From contig CANQUG010000004.1 in NCBI GenBank assembly GCA_947626985.1, positions 1-64,000 on the forward strand: a DNA stretch of 64,000 bases. The letters run 5' to 3'. The first letter of the stretch is position 1. The number at the start of each line of letters is the position of its first letter. The notes beneath the pieces were generated by a model. That model was given only the letters and a program-made list of their open reading frames with translations. It searched no databases and was not told the origin of the DNA. The position numbers were made by a program, and so were the translations under genes. The stretch is from an uncultured Lachnospiraceae bacterium. Lineage in GTDB: Bacteria > Bacillota > Clostridia > Lachnospirales > Lachnospiraceae. Positions 56,343-64,000 of this stretch are shown here, piece after piece.

Positions 56343-59300
56343 ATGCCACAGAGAACAGACATTCATAAAGTACTCATTATCGGTTCAGGACCCATCATCA
56401 TCGGTCAGGCCTGCGAATTCGACTATTCCGGCACCCAGGCCTGCAAAGCGCTGAAAAAACTGGGATACGAAATCGTTCTGGTGAATTCCAATCCTGCCAC
56501 CATCATGACAGACCCGGAAATCGCCGACGTCACCTACATTGAGCCCTTAAACGTGGAACGTCTGGAACAGATCATCAGGAAGGAACGCCCGGACGCCCTT
56601 CTCCCCAACCTGGGAGGACAGTCCGGCCTGAATCTCTGCGCGGAGCTGAACAAGGCAGGGATCCTGGATAAATATCATGTAAAGGTTATCGGCGTGCAGG
56701 TGGACGCCATCGAGCGCGGCGAGGACCGTATCGAATTCAAGCATGCCATGAACGCCCTGGGCATTGAAATGGCCAGAAGCGAAGTCGCCTACAGCGTGGA
56801 GGAGGCCCTCGCCATCGCGGATCAGCTGGGATACCCGGTGGTTCTCCGTCCCGCCTACACCATGGGCGGCGCCGGCGGCGGTCTGGTATATAACCGGGAA
56901 GAGCTGAAGGTGGTATGCGCCAGAGGTCTTCAGGCCAGCCTGGTGGGACAGGTTCTGGTGGAGGAATCCGTCATCGGCTGGGAGGAGCTGGAGCTGGAGG
57001 TGGTCCGGGACGCGGACAACAACATGATCACCGTGTGCTTCATCGAGAACATCGACCCCATGGGCGTCCACACGGGAGACTCCTTCTGCGCCGCGCCCAT
57101 GCTCACCATCTCTGAGGAGGTTCAGAAACGGCTTCAGGAGCAGGCCTACCGGATCGTGGAGTCCGTGCAGGTCATCGGCGGCACCAACGTGCAGTTTGCC
57201 CATGACCCGGTAACCGACCGGATCGTTGTCATTGAGATCAACCCCCGTACCTCCCGTTCCTCCGCACTGGCCTCCAAGGCTACCGGCTTCCCCATCGCCC
57301 TGGTGTCCGCCATGCTTGCCACCGGACTGACCTTAAAGGACATTCCCTGCGGCAAATACGGGACTCTGGACAAATACGTCCCCGACGGAGATTACGTGGT
57401 GATCAAATTTGCCCGCTGGGCCTTCGAAAAATTCAAGGGCGTGGAGGACAAGCTGGGAACCCAGATGCGGGCCGTGGGCGAAGTGATGAGCATCGGAAAA
57501 ACCTACAAGGAGGCTTTCCAGAAAGCCATCCGGAGCCTGGAAACCGGCCGCTACGGACTGGGCCATGCGAAAAATTACGACACTCTGCCGAAGGAGGAGC
57601 TCTTAAAGCGCCTCATCACCCCCTCCAGCGACCGGCACTTCATTATGTATGAGGCCCTTCGAAAAGGAGCCTCCGTGGAGGAAATCTACGAAATCACCAG
57701 GGTGAAGCGTTACTTTATCCGGCAGATGAAGGAGTTTGTGGAGGAGGAGGAAAGCCTCCTGAAGTCCAAAGGCTCCCTGCCCTCGGATGAACAGCTCATC
57801 GCGGCGAAAAAGGACGGCTTCTCCGACAAATATTTAAGCCAGCTTCTGGATGTTCCCGAGGAGGACATCCGCAGGCACAGGATCGATCTGGGTGTGGAGG
57901 AAACCTGGGAGGGCGTGCATGTAAGCGGTACGCAGGACAGCGCCTACTACTTCTCCACCTACAACGCCCCGGACAAAAATCCCATCCGCAATGATCGTCC
58001 CAAGATCATGATCCTGGGAGGCGGCCCCAACCGGATCGGCCAGGGCATCGAGTTTGACTACTGCTGCGTACACGCCTCTCTGGCCCTGAAAAAGCTGGGC
58101 TTCGAGACCATTATCGTCAACTGCAACCCGGAGACCGTGTCCACGGACTACGATACCTCCGATAAACTGTATTTCGAGCCGCTGACTCTGGAGGATGTGC
58201 TGAGCATCTATAAAAAAGAGCAGCCTGTGGGCGTGATCGCTCAGTTCGGCGGACAGACTCCTCTGAATCTGGCTGCCGATCTGGAGAAAAACGGCGTGAA
58301 GATTCTGGGAACCTCTCCCGCGGTGATCGACCTGGCAGAGGACAGAGATCAGTTCCGCGCCATGATGGAAAAGCTGGGCATTCCCATGCCGGAATCCGGT
58401 ATGGCTACCACAGTGGAGGAGGCTACCGCCATCGCGGAGAGCATCGGTTATCCCGTTATGGTTCGTCCCTCCTACGTACTGGGCGGCCGCGGAATGGAAG
58501 TGGTTTATGACAGGGAGAGCATGACGGAGTACATGAACGCCGCCGTAGGCGTGACGCCCGACCGTCCCATCCTCATCGACCGTTTCCTGAATCACGCCAT
58601 GGAATGCGAAGCCGACGCCATCAGCGACGGCACCTGCGCCTTCGTCCCCGCTGTGATGGAACATATTGAGCTGGCAGGCGTGCATTCCGGAGACTCCGCA
58701 TGCATCATTCCCTCCGTGCATATCTCGGAGAAAAATGTGGAGACCATCAAGGAATATACACGGAAGATCGCGGAGGAAATGAATGTCAGGGGCCTTATGA
58801 ACATGCAGTACGCCATCGAGAAGGATAAGGTGTATGTGCTGGAGGCCAATCCCAGAGCGTCCCGTACCGTGCCGCTGGTATCCAAGGTGTGCAACATCCG
58901 CATGGTGCCCATCGCTACGGAAATCATCACCTCCGAGCTGACCGGACGTCCCTCCCCCGTTCCCGCGCTGAAGGAGCAGGTGATTCCCAACTACGGCGTA
59001 AAGGAAGCTGTATTCCCCTTCAATATGTTCCCGGAGGTAGACCCCATCCTCGGACCGGAAATGCGCTCCACAGGAGAGGTTCTGGGCCTTTCCCGCTCCT
59101 ACGGCGAAGCCTTTTACAAGGCGCAGGAGGCTACTCAGCTGAAGCTGCCTCTGGAGGGCACGGTGCTCATCTCCGTGAACCGCAAGGACAAGGCGGAGGT
59201 AGTGGATGTAGCCAGAAGCTTCCACGAGGACGGCTTCCGCATCCTGGCCACGGGAAATACCTGTGATCTCATCCAGGCAGCCGGCATCCCTGTGGAAAGG

Positions 59301-59567
59301 GTGAAGAAGCTGTATGAGGGCCGGCCCAACATCCTGGACATGATCACCAACGGCAAGATCGACCTGATCGTAAACTCCCCGGTGGGCAAGGACAGCGTGC
59401 ACGACGACAGCTACCTGAGGAAGGCCGCCATCAAGGCGAAGATCCCCTACATGACCACCATCGCCGCGGCCATGGCCACGGCCAGCGGCATCAAATATAT
59501 CAAAACCCATGGAAACGGTGAAGTGAAATCCCTTCAGGAGCTTCACAGCGAAATTCATGACAAATAA
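56343..59567 (+). CDS. carB: Carbamoyl-phosphate synthase large subunit
   Basis: 1074 aa, full length. Two homologous ATP-grasp halves are visible, each opening with a glycine motif (IIGSGPIIIGQACEFDYSG; ILGGGPNRIGQGIEFDYC) and containing PVVLRPAYTMGGAGGG and PVMVRPSYVLGGRGME. The allosteric MGS-like domain is at the C-terminus (ATGNTCDLIQAAGIPVERV). It makes carbamoyl phosphate for pyrimidine and arginine synthesis. The glutaminase partner gene carA is not in this window, and no pyr or arg genes flank it. Confidence 0.98.
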   Translation: MPQRTDIHKVLIIGSGPIIIGQACEFDYSGTQACKALKKLGYEIVLVNSNPATIMTDPEIADVTYIEPLNVERLEQIIRKERPDALLPNLGGQSGLNLCAELNKAGILDKYHVKVIGVQVDAIERGEDRIEFKHAMNALGIEMARSEVAYSVEEALAIADQLGYPVVLRPAYTMGGAGGGLVYNREELKVVCARGLQASLVGQVLVEESVIGWEELELEVVRDADNNMITVCFIENIDPMGVHTGDSFCAAPMLTISEEVQKRLQEQAYRIVESVQVIGGTNVQFAHDPVTDRIVVIEINPRTSRSSALASKATGFPIALVSAMLATGLTLKDIPCGKYGTLDKYVPDGDYVVIKFARWAFEKFKGVEDKLGTQMRAVGEVMSIGKTYKEAFQKAIRSLETGRYGLGHAKNYDTLPKEELLKRLITPSSDRHFIMYEALRKGASVEEIYEITRVKRYFIRQMKEFVEEEESLLKSKGSLPSDEQLIAAKKDGFSDKYLSQLLDVPEEDIRRHRIDLGVEETWEGVHVSGTQDSAYYFSTYNAPDKNPIRNDRPKIMILGGGPNRIGQGIEFDYCCVHASLALKKLGFETIIVNCNPETVSTDYDTSDKLYFEPLTLEDVLSIYKKEQPVGVIAQFGGQTPLNLAADLEKNGVKILGTSPAVIDLAEDRDQFRAMMEKLGIPMPESGMATTVEEATAIAESIGYPVMVRPSYVLGGRGMEVVYDRESMTEYMNAAVGVTPDRPILIDRFLNHAMECEADAISDGTCAFVPAVMEHIELAGVHSGDSACIIPSVHISEKNVETIKEYTRKIAEEMNVRGLMNMQYAIEKDKVYVLEANPRASRTVPLVSKVCNIRMVPIATEIITSELTGRPSPVPALKEQVIPNYGVKEAVFPFNMFPEVDPILGPEMRSTGEVLGLSRSYGEAFYKAQEATQLKLPLEGTVLISVNRKDKAEVVDVARSFHEDGFRILATGNTCDLIQAAGIPVERVKKLYEGRPNILDMITNGKIDLIVNSPVGKDSVHDDSYLRKAAIKAKIPYMTTIAAAMATASGIKYIKTHGNGEVKSLQELHSEIHDK

Positions 59568-59570
59568 AAA

Positions 59571-59740
59571 AGAATCCCGCCTGCGGGATTCTCCGCCTGC
59601 GGCGGGTCGCCTCAGCGACATCTTCCAATCCGCCGCAGTGCGATCCCGCGGAGCGTTTTTTATGCCATAGGAAATTCGGCGGAATTTCCTATGGCATAAA
59701 AAAATGCCTTCTCCTCTCGCGCATGAGAGGGGAAGGCATT
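59571..59740. terminator. Cluster of three hairpins between carB and the convergent gene
   Basis: First, AGAATCCCGC (59571-59580) pairs with GCGGGATTCT to 59592. Second, ATGCCATAGGAAATTC pairs perfectly with its complement (59656-59677 with 59682-59703, including T6/A6 flanks), a bidirectional terminator. Third, AATGCCTTC...CTCTC (59703-59718) pairs with 59725-59740 with one mismatch; on the minus strand it leads into seven T and should end the transcript of the gene at 59754. Confidence 0.88.
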
Positions 59741-59753
59741 CACTTTTCCGTCA

Positions 59754-60146
59754 TCAGAATTTATAAACCTCGACAGGATCTGAAAAGGAACAGATCTTCG
59801 CGGTGACATTTTTCAGATAGAATACCTCCGTATTCCCGTCGCCGGCCTTGTACATTCTCTGAAGGGAGGGATAGTACTCCAGCATATGCTCCTGAGCCTC
59901 GATCCGCTCATCCAGCACTGCCTCCGCTTCCAGACGGATCCATTTTCCGTGAGCCATGCCGCTGATCTCAATTTTCGGATTTTCCTTCATCTGTCGGGAA
60001 ACGTCCTTCACCTTGCCGGTCTGGATATAAAGCTTTCCTTCAAAGCAGTCGATGGTTCCGAAGGGACGCACCCGCGGCTGATCGCCTTCCATGGTAGCCA
60101 GGTAATAGGTGCCGCAGGCCTTCAAAAATTCAAATACTTCGTTCAT
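59754..60146 (-). CDS. Pyridoxamine 5'-phosphate oxidase-like flavin-binding protein
   Basis: 130 aa, a single split-barrel domain: TYYLATMEGDQPRVRPFGTIDCFEGKLYIQTGKVKDVSRQM, IEISGMAHGKWIRLEAEA. These small proteins bind FMN or F420-like cofactors and reduce unknown substrates; true vitamin B6 oxidase activity is unlikely at this length. It stands alone between carB and the polypyrimidine tract. Confidence 0.85.
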   Translation of the reverse strand: MNEVFEFLKACGTYYLATMEGDQPRVRPFGTIDCFEGKLYIQTGKVKDVSRQMKENPKIEISGMAHGKWIRLEAEAVLDERIEAQEHMLEYYPSLQRMYKAGDGNTEVFYLKNVTAKICSFSDPVEVYKF

Positions 60147-60322
60147 AGTACTCTCCTCCTTCTGATTTTTTTCAATTATACCTCTTTTTTCTTAATTTGT
60201 ATACTATTACTCTAATTTTATCTGTCTTCATTTCTTTGTTGCTTTTTCGGCTTTTTTCATTTCAAACTCCCATATCCGTTTTTCTTTGTCTGTTTTTGTA
60301 TTGACTTTCTCCCTGTTGTTTT

Positions 60323-60464
60323 TCTTTCTCCGTTTTTTCTCTGTATCATCTTTCTCCATACTGCTTTTCTTCTTTCGGTTTCTCTTTACATTGCTGTCTC
60401 TATACCGCTTTTCTTCTTTTGGTTTCTCTTTGCATTGTCCGCCTCTATACCGTTTTTTCTTCCG
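60323..60464 (+). repeat. 45-bp imperfect tandem repeat in a polypyrimidine tract
   Basis: Copies at 60361-60405 and 60406-60450 are nearly identical in their first 30 bases (CTTTTCTTCTTT, GGTTTCTCTTT), and a decayed copy precedes them. The whole tract 60230-60480 is T/C-rich on the plus strand; a Phe-rich frame across it is not credible as a gene. Confidence 0.75.
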
Positions 60465-60485
60465 ATTTTTATTTGCCGTGGAGCT

Positions 60486-61091
60486 TTATCTTCTCTTCCT
60501 CCTTTTTTCCTTCCGGAACTGTCGGATCTGCTGCCGGATCTCAGTATAATCCCGCTCAAACAGCTCCTGGCTGATCTGAGGACCCAGAATCTCCCAGGGA
60601 ACCATATCCAGAATCTTCTTTATGACAAAGGCCTTGCTCTTCCCTTCGTATTTCGCCATGCCGTTCAGTTCCTGAATATGAGCCAGCTCCGGCCGCCAGA
60701 GGATTTCCATCTTTTTCTCCCAGTTCACGCCGGGATTTTTCTCCGGCTCCCGGATCACATAAAAATCCATCTTTCCCTCAATCAGCTCCGCAGACAGGAT
60801 TCCCCACCACCCGGGAACCCTCTCCCGGATATGCGCGGCATGGGTGGAACCGACCACCACAAAATTGTAGTCAAAATACCGGTCATAATCCTGAATCTGC
60901 CCCGCAAGCCTGGCATAGGTGTCGGCGTCGCTCTTAATCTCGATTCCCGCCACCGCGGAGGGCAGAACCATCATCACGTCCGCCCTGGATCTGCCCAGCT
61001 GTTTCTCTTCTATAATCCGTACTTTCCCGTAAGCCTCCTCCAGAAATTCAAAAAGCGGCTCACGGATGTCCTTGTCATGCAGTACACACAT
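60486..61091 (-). CDS. sce7726 family protein (PD-(D/E)XK-like)
   Basis: 201 aa. The motif Asp38 with Glu51-Ile-Lys53 (RADVMMVLP then AGIEIKSDADTYARL) is the PD-(D/E)XK nuclease core, and the IQDYDRYFDYNFVVVG strand and WWGILSAE that follow fit the sce7726 family. The C-terminus is strongly basic. Function is unknown; the core suggests DNA cleavage. No mobile or defence partner is adjacent. Confidence 0.85.
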   Translation of the reverse strand: MCVLHDKDIREPLFEFLEEAYGKVRIIEEKQLGRSRADVMMVLPSAVAGIEIKSDADTYARLAGQIQDYDRYFDYNFVVVGSTHAAHIRERVPGWWGILSAELIEGKMDFYVIREPEKNPGVNWEKKMEILWRPELAHIQELNGMAKYEGKSKAFVIKKILDMVPWEILGPQISQELFERDYTEIRQQIRQFRKEKRRKRR

Positions 61092-61269
61092 GGGAAAGAT
61101 ACCCCTTTTATAAAAAATTGCGCAAATAAATCTGGCACAAACAGATTATAACAAACATTTCGTGAAAAAAACAGATGCATTTCCTGTGAAATACTGTTAT
61201 GATAAATAAAGACTGCCGCCGGGCGGCGGCAAAGAAAGGAAATCCAGAACAACAGGAGGAAAATCAGTC

Positions 61270-62553
61270 ATGAGCGATTATACCATCAATACAAAATGCG
61301 TCCAGTCCGGCTATACCCCCGGAAACGGAGACCCCCGGCAGATCCCCATTATTCAGTCCACCACCTTCAAATACGCCACCAGCGAGGATATGGGCAAACT
61401 TTTTGACCTGGAGGCCCCCGGATATTTTTATTCCAGGCTCCAGAACCCCACCAACGATTACGTGGCCGCGAAGATCGCGGACCTGGAGGGCGGAACAGCC
61501 GCCATGCTCACCGGCTCCGGACAGGCCGCCAATTTCTTTGCCCTGTTCAATATCTGCGAATGCGGAAGCCACATCGTATCCTCCTCCTCCATCTACGGAG
61601 GAACCTACAACCTGATGTCCGTAACCATGGCCAAGATGGGCATCCAGGTAACCTTCATCTCCCCCGACTGTACGGAAGAAGAGCTGAACGCCGCATTCCG
61701 GGAAAACACCAGAGCCGTGTTCGGGGAAACCATCGCCAATCCTGCCCTTACCGTACTGGATATTGAAAAATTCGCGAAGGCCGCCCATGCTCACGGAGTG
61801 CCCCTGATCGTGGACAACACCTTCCCCACTCCCGTGAACTGCCGTCCCATCCAGTGGGGCACCGACATTGTCACGCACTCCACCACGAAATACATGGACG
61901 GACACGGAGCCGCTGTGGGCGGAGCCATCGTGGATTCCGGAAAGTTCGACTGGATGGCACACAAGGAGAAATTCCCGGGACTGTGCACGCCGGACGAATC
62001 CTACCACGGCATCACCTACGCGGAAAAATTCGGCAAAGAAGGCGCGTTTATCACCAAATGCACCTCCCAGCTGATGCGTGACCTGGGCTCCGTACAGTCC
62101 CCCCAGAGCGCCTTTATTCTGAATCTCGGCCTGGAATCCCTGCACGTGAGAATGGCCCGCCATGTGGAAAACGGACAGGCCGTAGCGGAGTTTCTGCAGA
62201 ATCATCCGAAGGTTTCCTATGTGAATTATTCCGGACTTCCCGGCAACGCCTACTACGAAATCGCGCAGAAATATATGCCCAACGGAGGCTGCGGCGTGGT
62301 CTCCTTCGAACTGAAGGGCGGACGGCAGGCTGCGGAGATTTTCATGAAGAATCTGAAGCTTGCCGCCATCGAAACACACGTAGCGGACGCAAGGACCTGC
62401 TGTCTGAATCCCGCCACCTCCACCCATCGTCAGATGAACGAGGAACAGCTCATCGCAGCGGGCGTACCGGCCGGCCTGGTACGTATGTCCTGCGGTCTGG
62501 AGGACAAGAAGGACCTCATCGCCGACCTGACTCAGGCGCTGGAGGCTATCTGA
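61270..62553 (+). CDS. metY: O-acetylhomoserine sulfhydrylase (MetY-type PLP enzyme)
   Basis: 427 aa, the length of O-acetylhomoserine aminocarboxypropyltransferases. PLP Lys207 lies in HSTTKYMDGHG, with Asp182 in IVDNTF and YSRLQNPTND at the substrate side. It makes homocysteine from O-acetylhomoserine and sulfide; the alternative cysteine-forming or gamma-lyase activities cannot be excluded. AGGAGG precedes the ATG. No SAM riboswitch is evident in 61092-61269; a GC hairpin (61215-61230) lies there. Confidence 0.93.
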   Translation: MSDYTINTKCVQSGYTPGNGDPRQIPIIQSTTFKYATSEDMGKLFDLEAPGYFYSRLQNPTNDYVAAKIADLEGGTAAMLTGSGQAANFFALFNICECGSHIVSSSSIYGGTYNLMSVTMAKMGIQVTFISPDCTEEELNAAFRENTRAVFGETIANPALTVLDIEKFAKAAHAHGVPLIVDNTFPTPVNCRPIQWGTDIVTHSTTKYMDGHGAAVGGAIVDSGKFDWMAHKEKFPGLCTPDESYHGITYAEKFGKEGAFITKCTSQLMRDLGSVQSPQSAFILNLGLESLHVRMARHVENGQAVAEFLQNHPKVSYVNYSGLPGNAYYEIAQKYMPNGGCGVVSFELKGGRQAAEIFMKNLKLAAIETHVADARTCCLNPATSTHRQMNEEQLIAAGVPAGLVRMSCGLEDKKDLIADLTQALEAI

Positions 62554-62603
62554 AAATTATGAGCGGTCAAAGGGCATTTCTTCAGATTTGGCCATCTTTT
62601 ACG

Positions 62604-62643
62604 AAAAACTGTCTCCCCTCAGGAACGAGGGGAGACAGTTTTT
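62604..62643. terminator. Bidirectional terminator after metY
   Basis: AAAAACTGTCTCCCCTC (62604-62620) and its complement (62627-62643) form a 17-bp stem with a 6-nt loop. It lies about 50 nt after the metY stop and overlaps the end of the convergent HipA-like gene. Confidence 0.9.
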
Positions 62644-63761
62644 AGTTCATCCAGCCTTCGATAAAACATTTCTTTCCACTGAGGAGCTTCCTGAAAAACT
62701 TCCTCCCGCACCTCTCTGATCTGACGCAATCCAATATGTTCCACAGCCTCTCTCGCCGCTTCTCTCTGGGTCATCTTCTCAGGACAGACGGTCAGACAGT
62801 TCGCTCCGTCCAGAGTATCATAGCTGTAAAAGCTCTGATTGAAATCCATAATCGGATATAAGGAAAGATATTTATTCGTTTCATTATCAATGAGAAATCC
62901 CCAGTTCTCCGGGTGCCGGTCCGTATTTCCCACCAGATAATCTATAATATTCATGCCGTAATAGGTCACCGGATCTGTCCTGAGACATTCTTCCATCGTA
63001 TTCAGTTCATGATTGCAGGCATAGATATCAAAGGCCATTTTGGAAACCATGGAATACCTTCTGGAAGTGATTATCCGGCTTTTGGTCACTCTTTCTCCTG
63101 CATAATCATCCTCTTCATAGACTACCTGCTTAAAGTCAAAGCAGCAGCTGATTCTGCTGGCTGTCAGTTCACGCCTCACAGCATCCTCTCCCCCGTTTTT
63201 CAGCAGAAGAAAGCTTCCGTTCCTCCGTATCCAGGCCTTGGGAAAACACCCCTTCGTAGACAGATCGGGAGCAAGCTCCTGACTGGTAACCGTCATCTGT
63301 CTTCCTCTCAGCGACAGCTCCACAATAGCCTCATTTAACGGATCCTCATACAGATTAATTTGATCAAAAGAAATATCCTCCCCTTTGATTCTGACCCAGT
63401 AAATATCTGTCAGGGAGACGCAGTGATACGACAGGGAGATCGCCGCTCTGTCCCTGTCTGTAACCGCCTGGGCCATTCCGATGCTGTTTAAGATTTCTTT
63501 TGCGTGTTTTCTGTCGAGAGACAATACCCGGGAGGAACACCAGTGATAAAAATTCTCCAGATTGTTAATCTGAACATCAAAATCATGTTCCTCCTCCAGA
63601 TAAAGATCATATGGAAAAAGCTGTTCATTCCGTATAACCGCTTCCCCTCTGGTGGTAATCTCCGCAACGGTCACGGATCCGTGCATAATCTCGTAAGTGA
63701 TGATCTCTTTTCTTCTATTGTGAATATTTCTGCTAAAACCATCATCTCCAGCTCTCATCAT
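62619..63761 (-). CDS. HipA-like kinase domain protein
   Basis: 380 aa. The kinase loop IIDYLVGNTDRHPENWGFLID has Asp281 and Asn286, and the metal Asp306 lies in PIMDFNQSF, as in HipA and CtkA kinases. The N-terminal half is unlike HipA and I cannot assign it. HipB-type antitoxin genes are missing on either side, so a toxin-antitoxin role is not supported. The ATG at 63761 has GGGGGG 4-6 nt before it; a later Met at codon 26 is possible. Confidence 0.82.
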   Translation of the reverse strand: MMRAGDDGFSRNIHNRRKEIITYEIMHGSVTVAEITTRGEAVIRNEQLFPYDLYLEEEHDFDVQINNLENFYHWCSSRVLSLDRKHAKEILNSIGMAQAVTDRDRAAISLSYHCVSLTDIYWVRIKGEDISFDQINLYEDPLNEAIVELSLRGRQMTVTSQELAPDLSTKGCFPKAWIRRNGSFLLLKNGGEDAVRRELTASRISCCFDFKQVVYEEDDYAGERVTKSRIITSRRYSMVSKMAFDIYACNHELNTMEECLRTDPVTYYGMNIIDYLVGNTDRHPENWGFLIDNETNKYLSLYPIMDFNQSFYSYDTLDGANCLTVCPEKMTQREAAREAVEHIGLRQIREVREEVFQEAPQWKEMFYRRLDELKTVSPRS

Positions 63762-63948
63762 CAGCCCCCCTGGAACGCCGTTCTTATCCTCAGAAACTGC
63801 GGCAAAAAATCTGCAGCAATTCCGGTACCCCTATTATATCTCGAAATGGTTTACACAACAACGGTTGTTTCTCATATTGGTCATATCCTCCATATAATGG
63901 TTAATTTCCAAAATTTCCAAAATAATCGTCAAAAAAATTTTACGCATA

Positions 63949-63977
63949 TTGACAGGCAACCCCGCATATACTACTAT
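63949..63977 (+). promoter_or_regulatory. Promoter facing out of the right edge
   Basis: TTGACA (63949-63954), 17 bp, TACTAT (63972-63977). It should drive a gene that begins beyond the window. Confidence 0.75.
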
Positions 63978-64000
63978 AAATTTACCAACAGTAAGTCCTA

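Noticed and set aside
57834-59621. 595-codon minus-strand frame opposite carB
   Set aside because: Shadow of carB; His/Gly-rich composition typical of antisense frames.
60286-60549. Phe- and Leu-rich plus-strand frames in the pyrimidine tract
   Set aside because: Low-complexity DNA with a 45-bp repeat; no ribosome site or family similarity.
61092-61269. SAM riboswitch before metY
   Set aside because: No SAM-I core sequences; only a short GC hairpin.

Overview
The window looks like the chromosome of an anaerobic gut Firmicute, most likely a Lachnospiraceae member. This is an inference from strong AGGAGG ribosome sites, a fucose-isomerase and sugar-ABC locus without its own ATPase, an SGNH/DUF4358/MBOAT/DHHW surface cassette, a nitrogenase-like operon and an Fe-S old-yellow-enzyme homologue.

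Layout. (1) 1-9775 is one CRISPR array that continues past the left edge: by hand count 150 complete 30-bp repeats and 150 spacers. Its leader, with a good promoter, lies at 9776-9954. (2) 9955-19307 is a complete type I-B cas operon on the minus strand: a 146-aa unknown gene, then cas6, cas8b, cas7, cas5, cas3, cas4, cas1 and cas2. (3) 19397-19611 upstream of it holds what I consider the most interesting element: two degenerate CRISPR repeats that keep the Cas6 stem and the 8-nt handle and flank a 28-nt pseudo-spacer. The guide matches 13 of 15 positions at a site whose protospacer would run into the -35 box of a perfect-consensus cas promoter, with mismatches only at guide positions 6 and 12, the bases that Cascade flips out. 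This looks like a crRNA-like RNA by which Cascade represses its own operon. (4) 19.7-24.7 kb: iron alcohol dehydrogenase, cupin, a small conserved protein, an APH-like kinase, an AAA ATPase and a PadR/DUF2812 pair. (5) 24.8-36.7 kb: a PocR/AraC regulator, sugar ABC importer (binding protein and two permeases), a beta-propeller membrane protein, L-fucose isomerase, an Fe-S flavoprotein and a second AraC regulator. (6) 37.1-44.9 kb: a nitrogenase-like operon (NifH-like, two component-1-like subunits) joined to a FecBCD-type importer whose ATPase carries a TM1266-like C-terminal domain; a promoter, long leader and intrinsic terminator precede it. (7) 45-64 kb: 2-enoate-reductase-like flavoenzyme, Rpn-type nuclease, leuS, the surface-acylation cassette, corA, carB, a PNPOx-like protein, an sce7726 protein, metY and a HipA-like kinase.

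The CRISPR-cas block is visibly more AT-rich than the rest, which suggests acquisition by transfer. The spacers record repeated contact with related phages: one spacer occurs twice and several pairs are diverged versions of the same coding site. No tRNA, rRNA or complete insertion sequence was seen.
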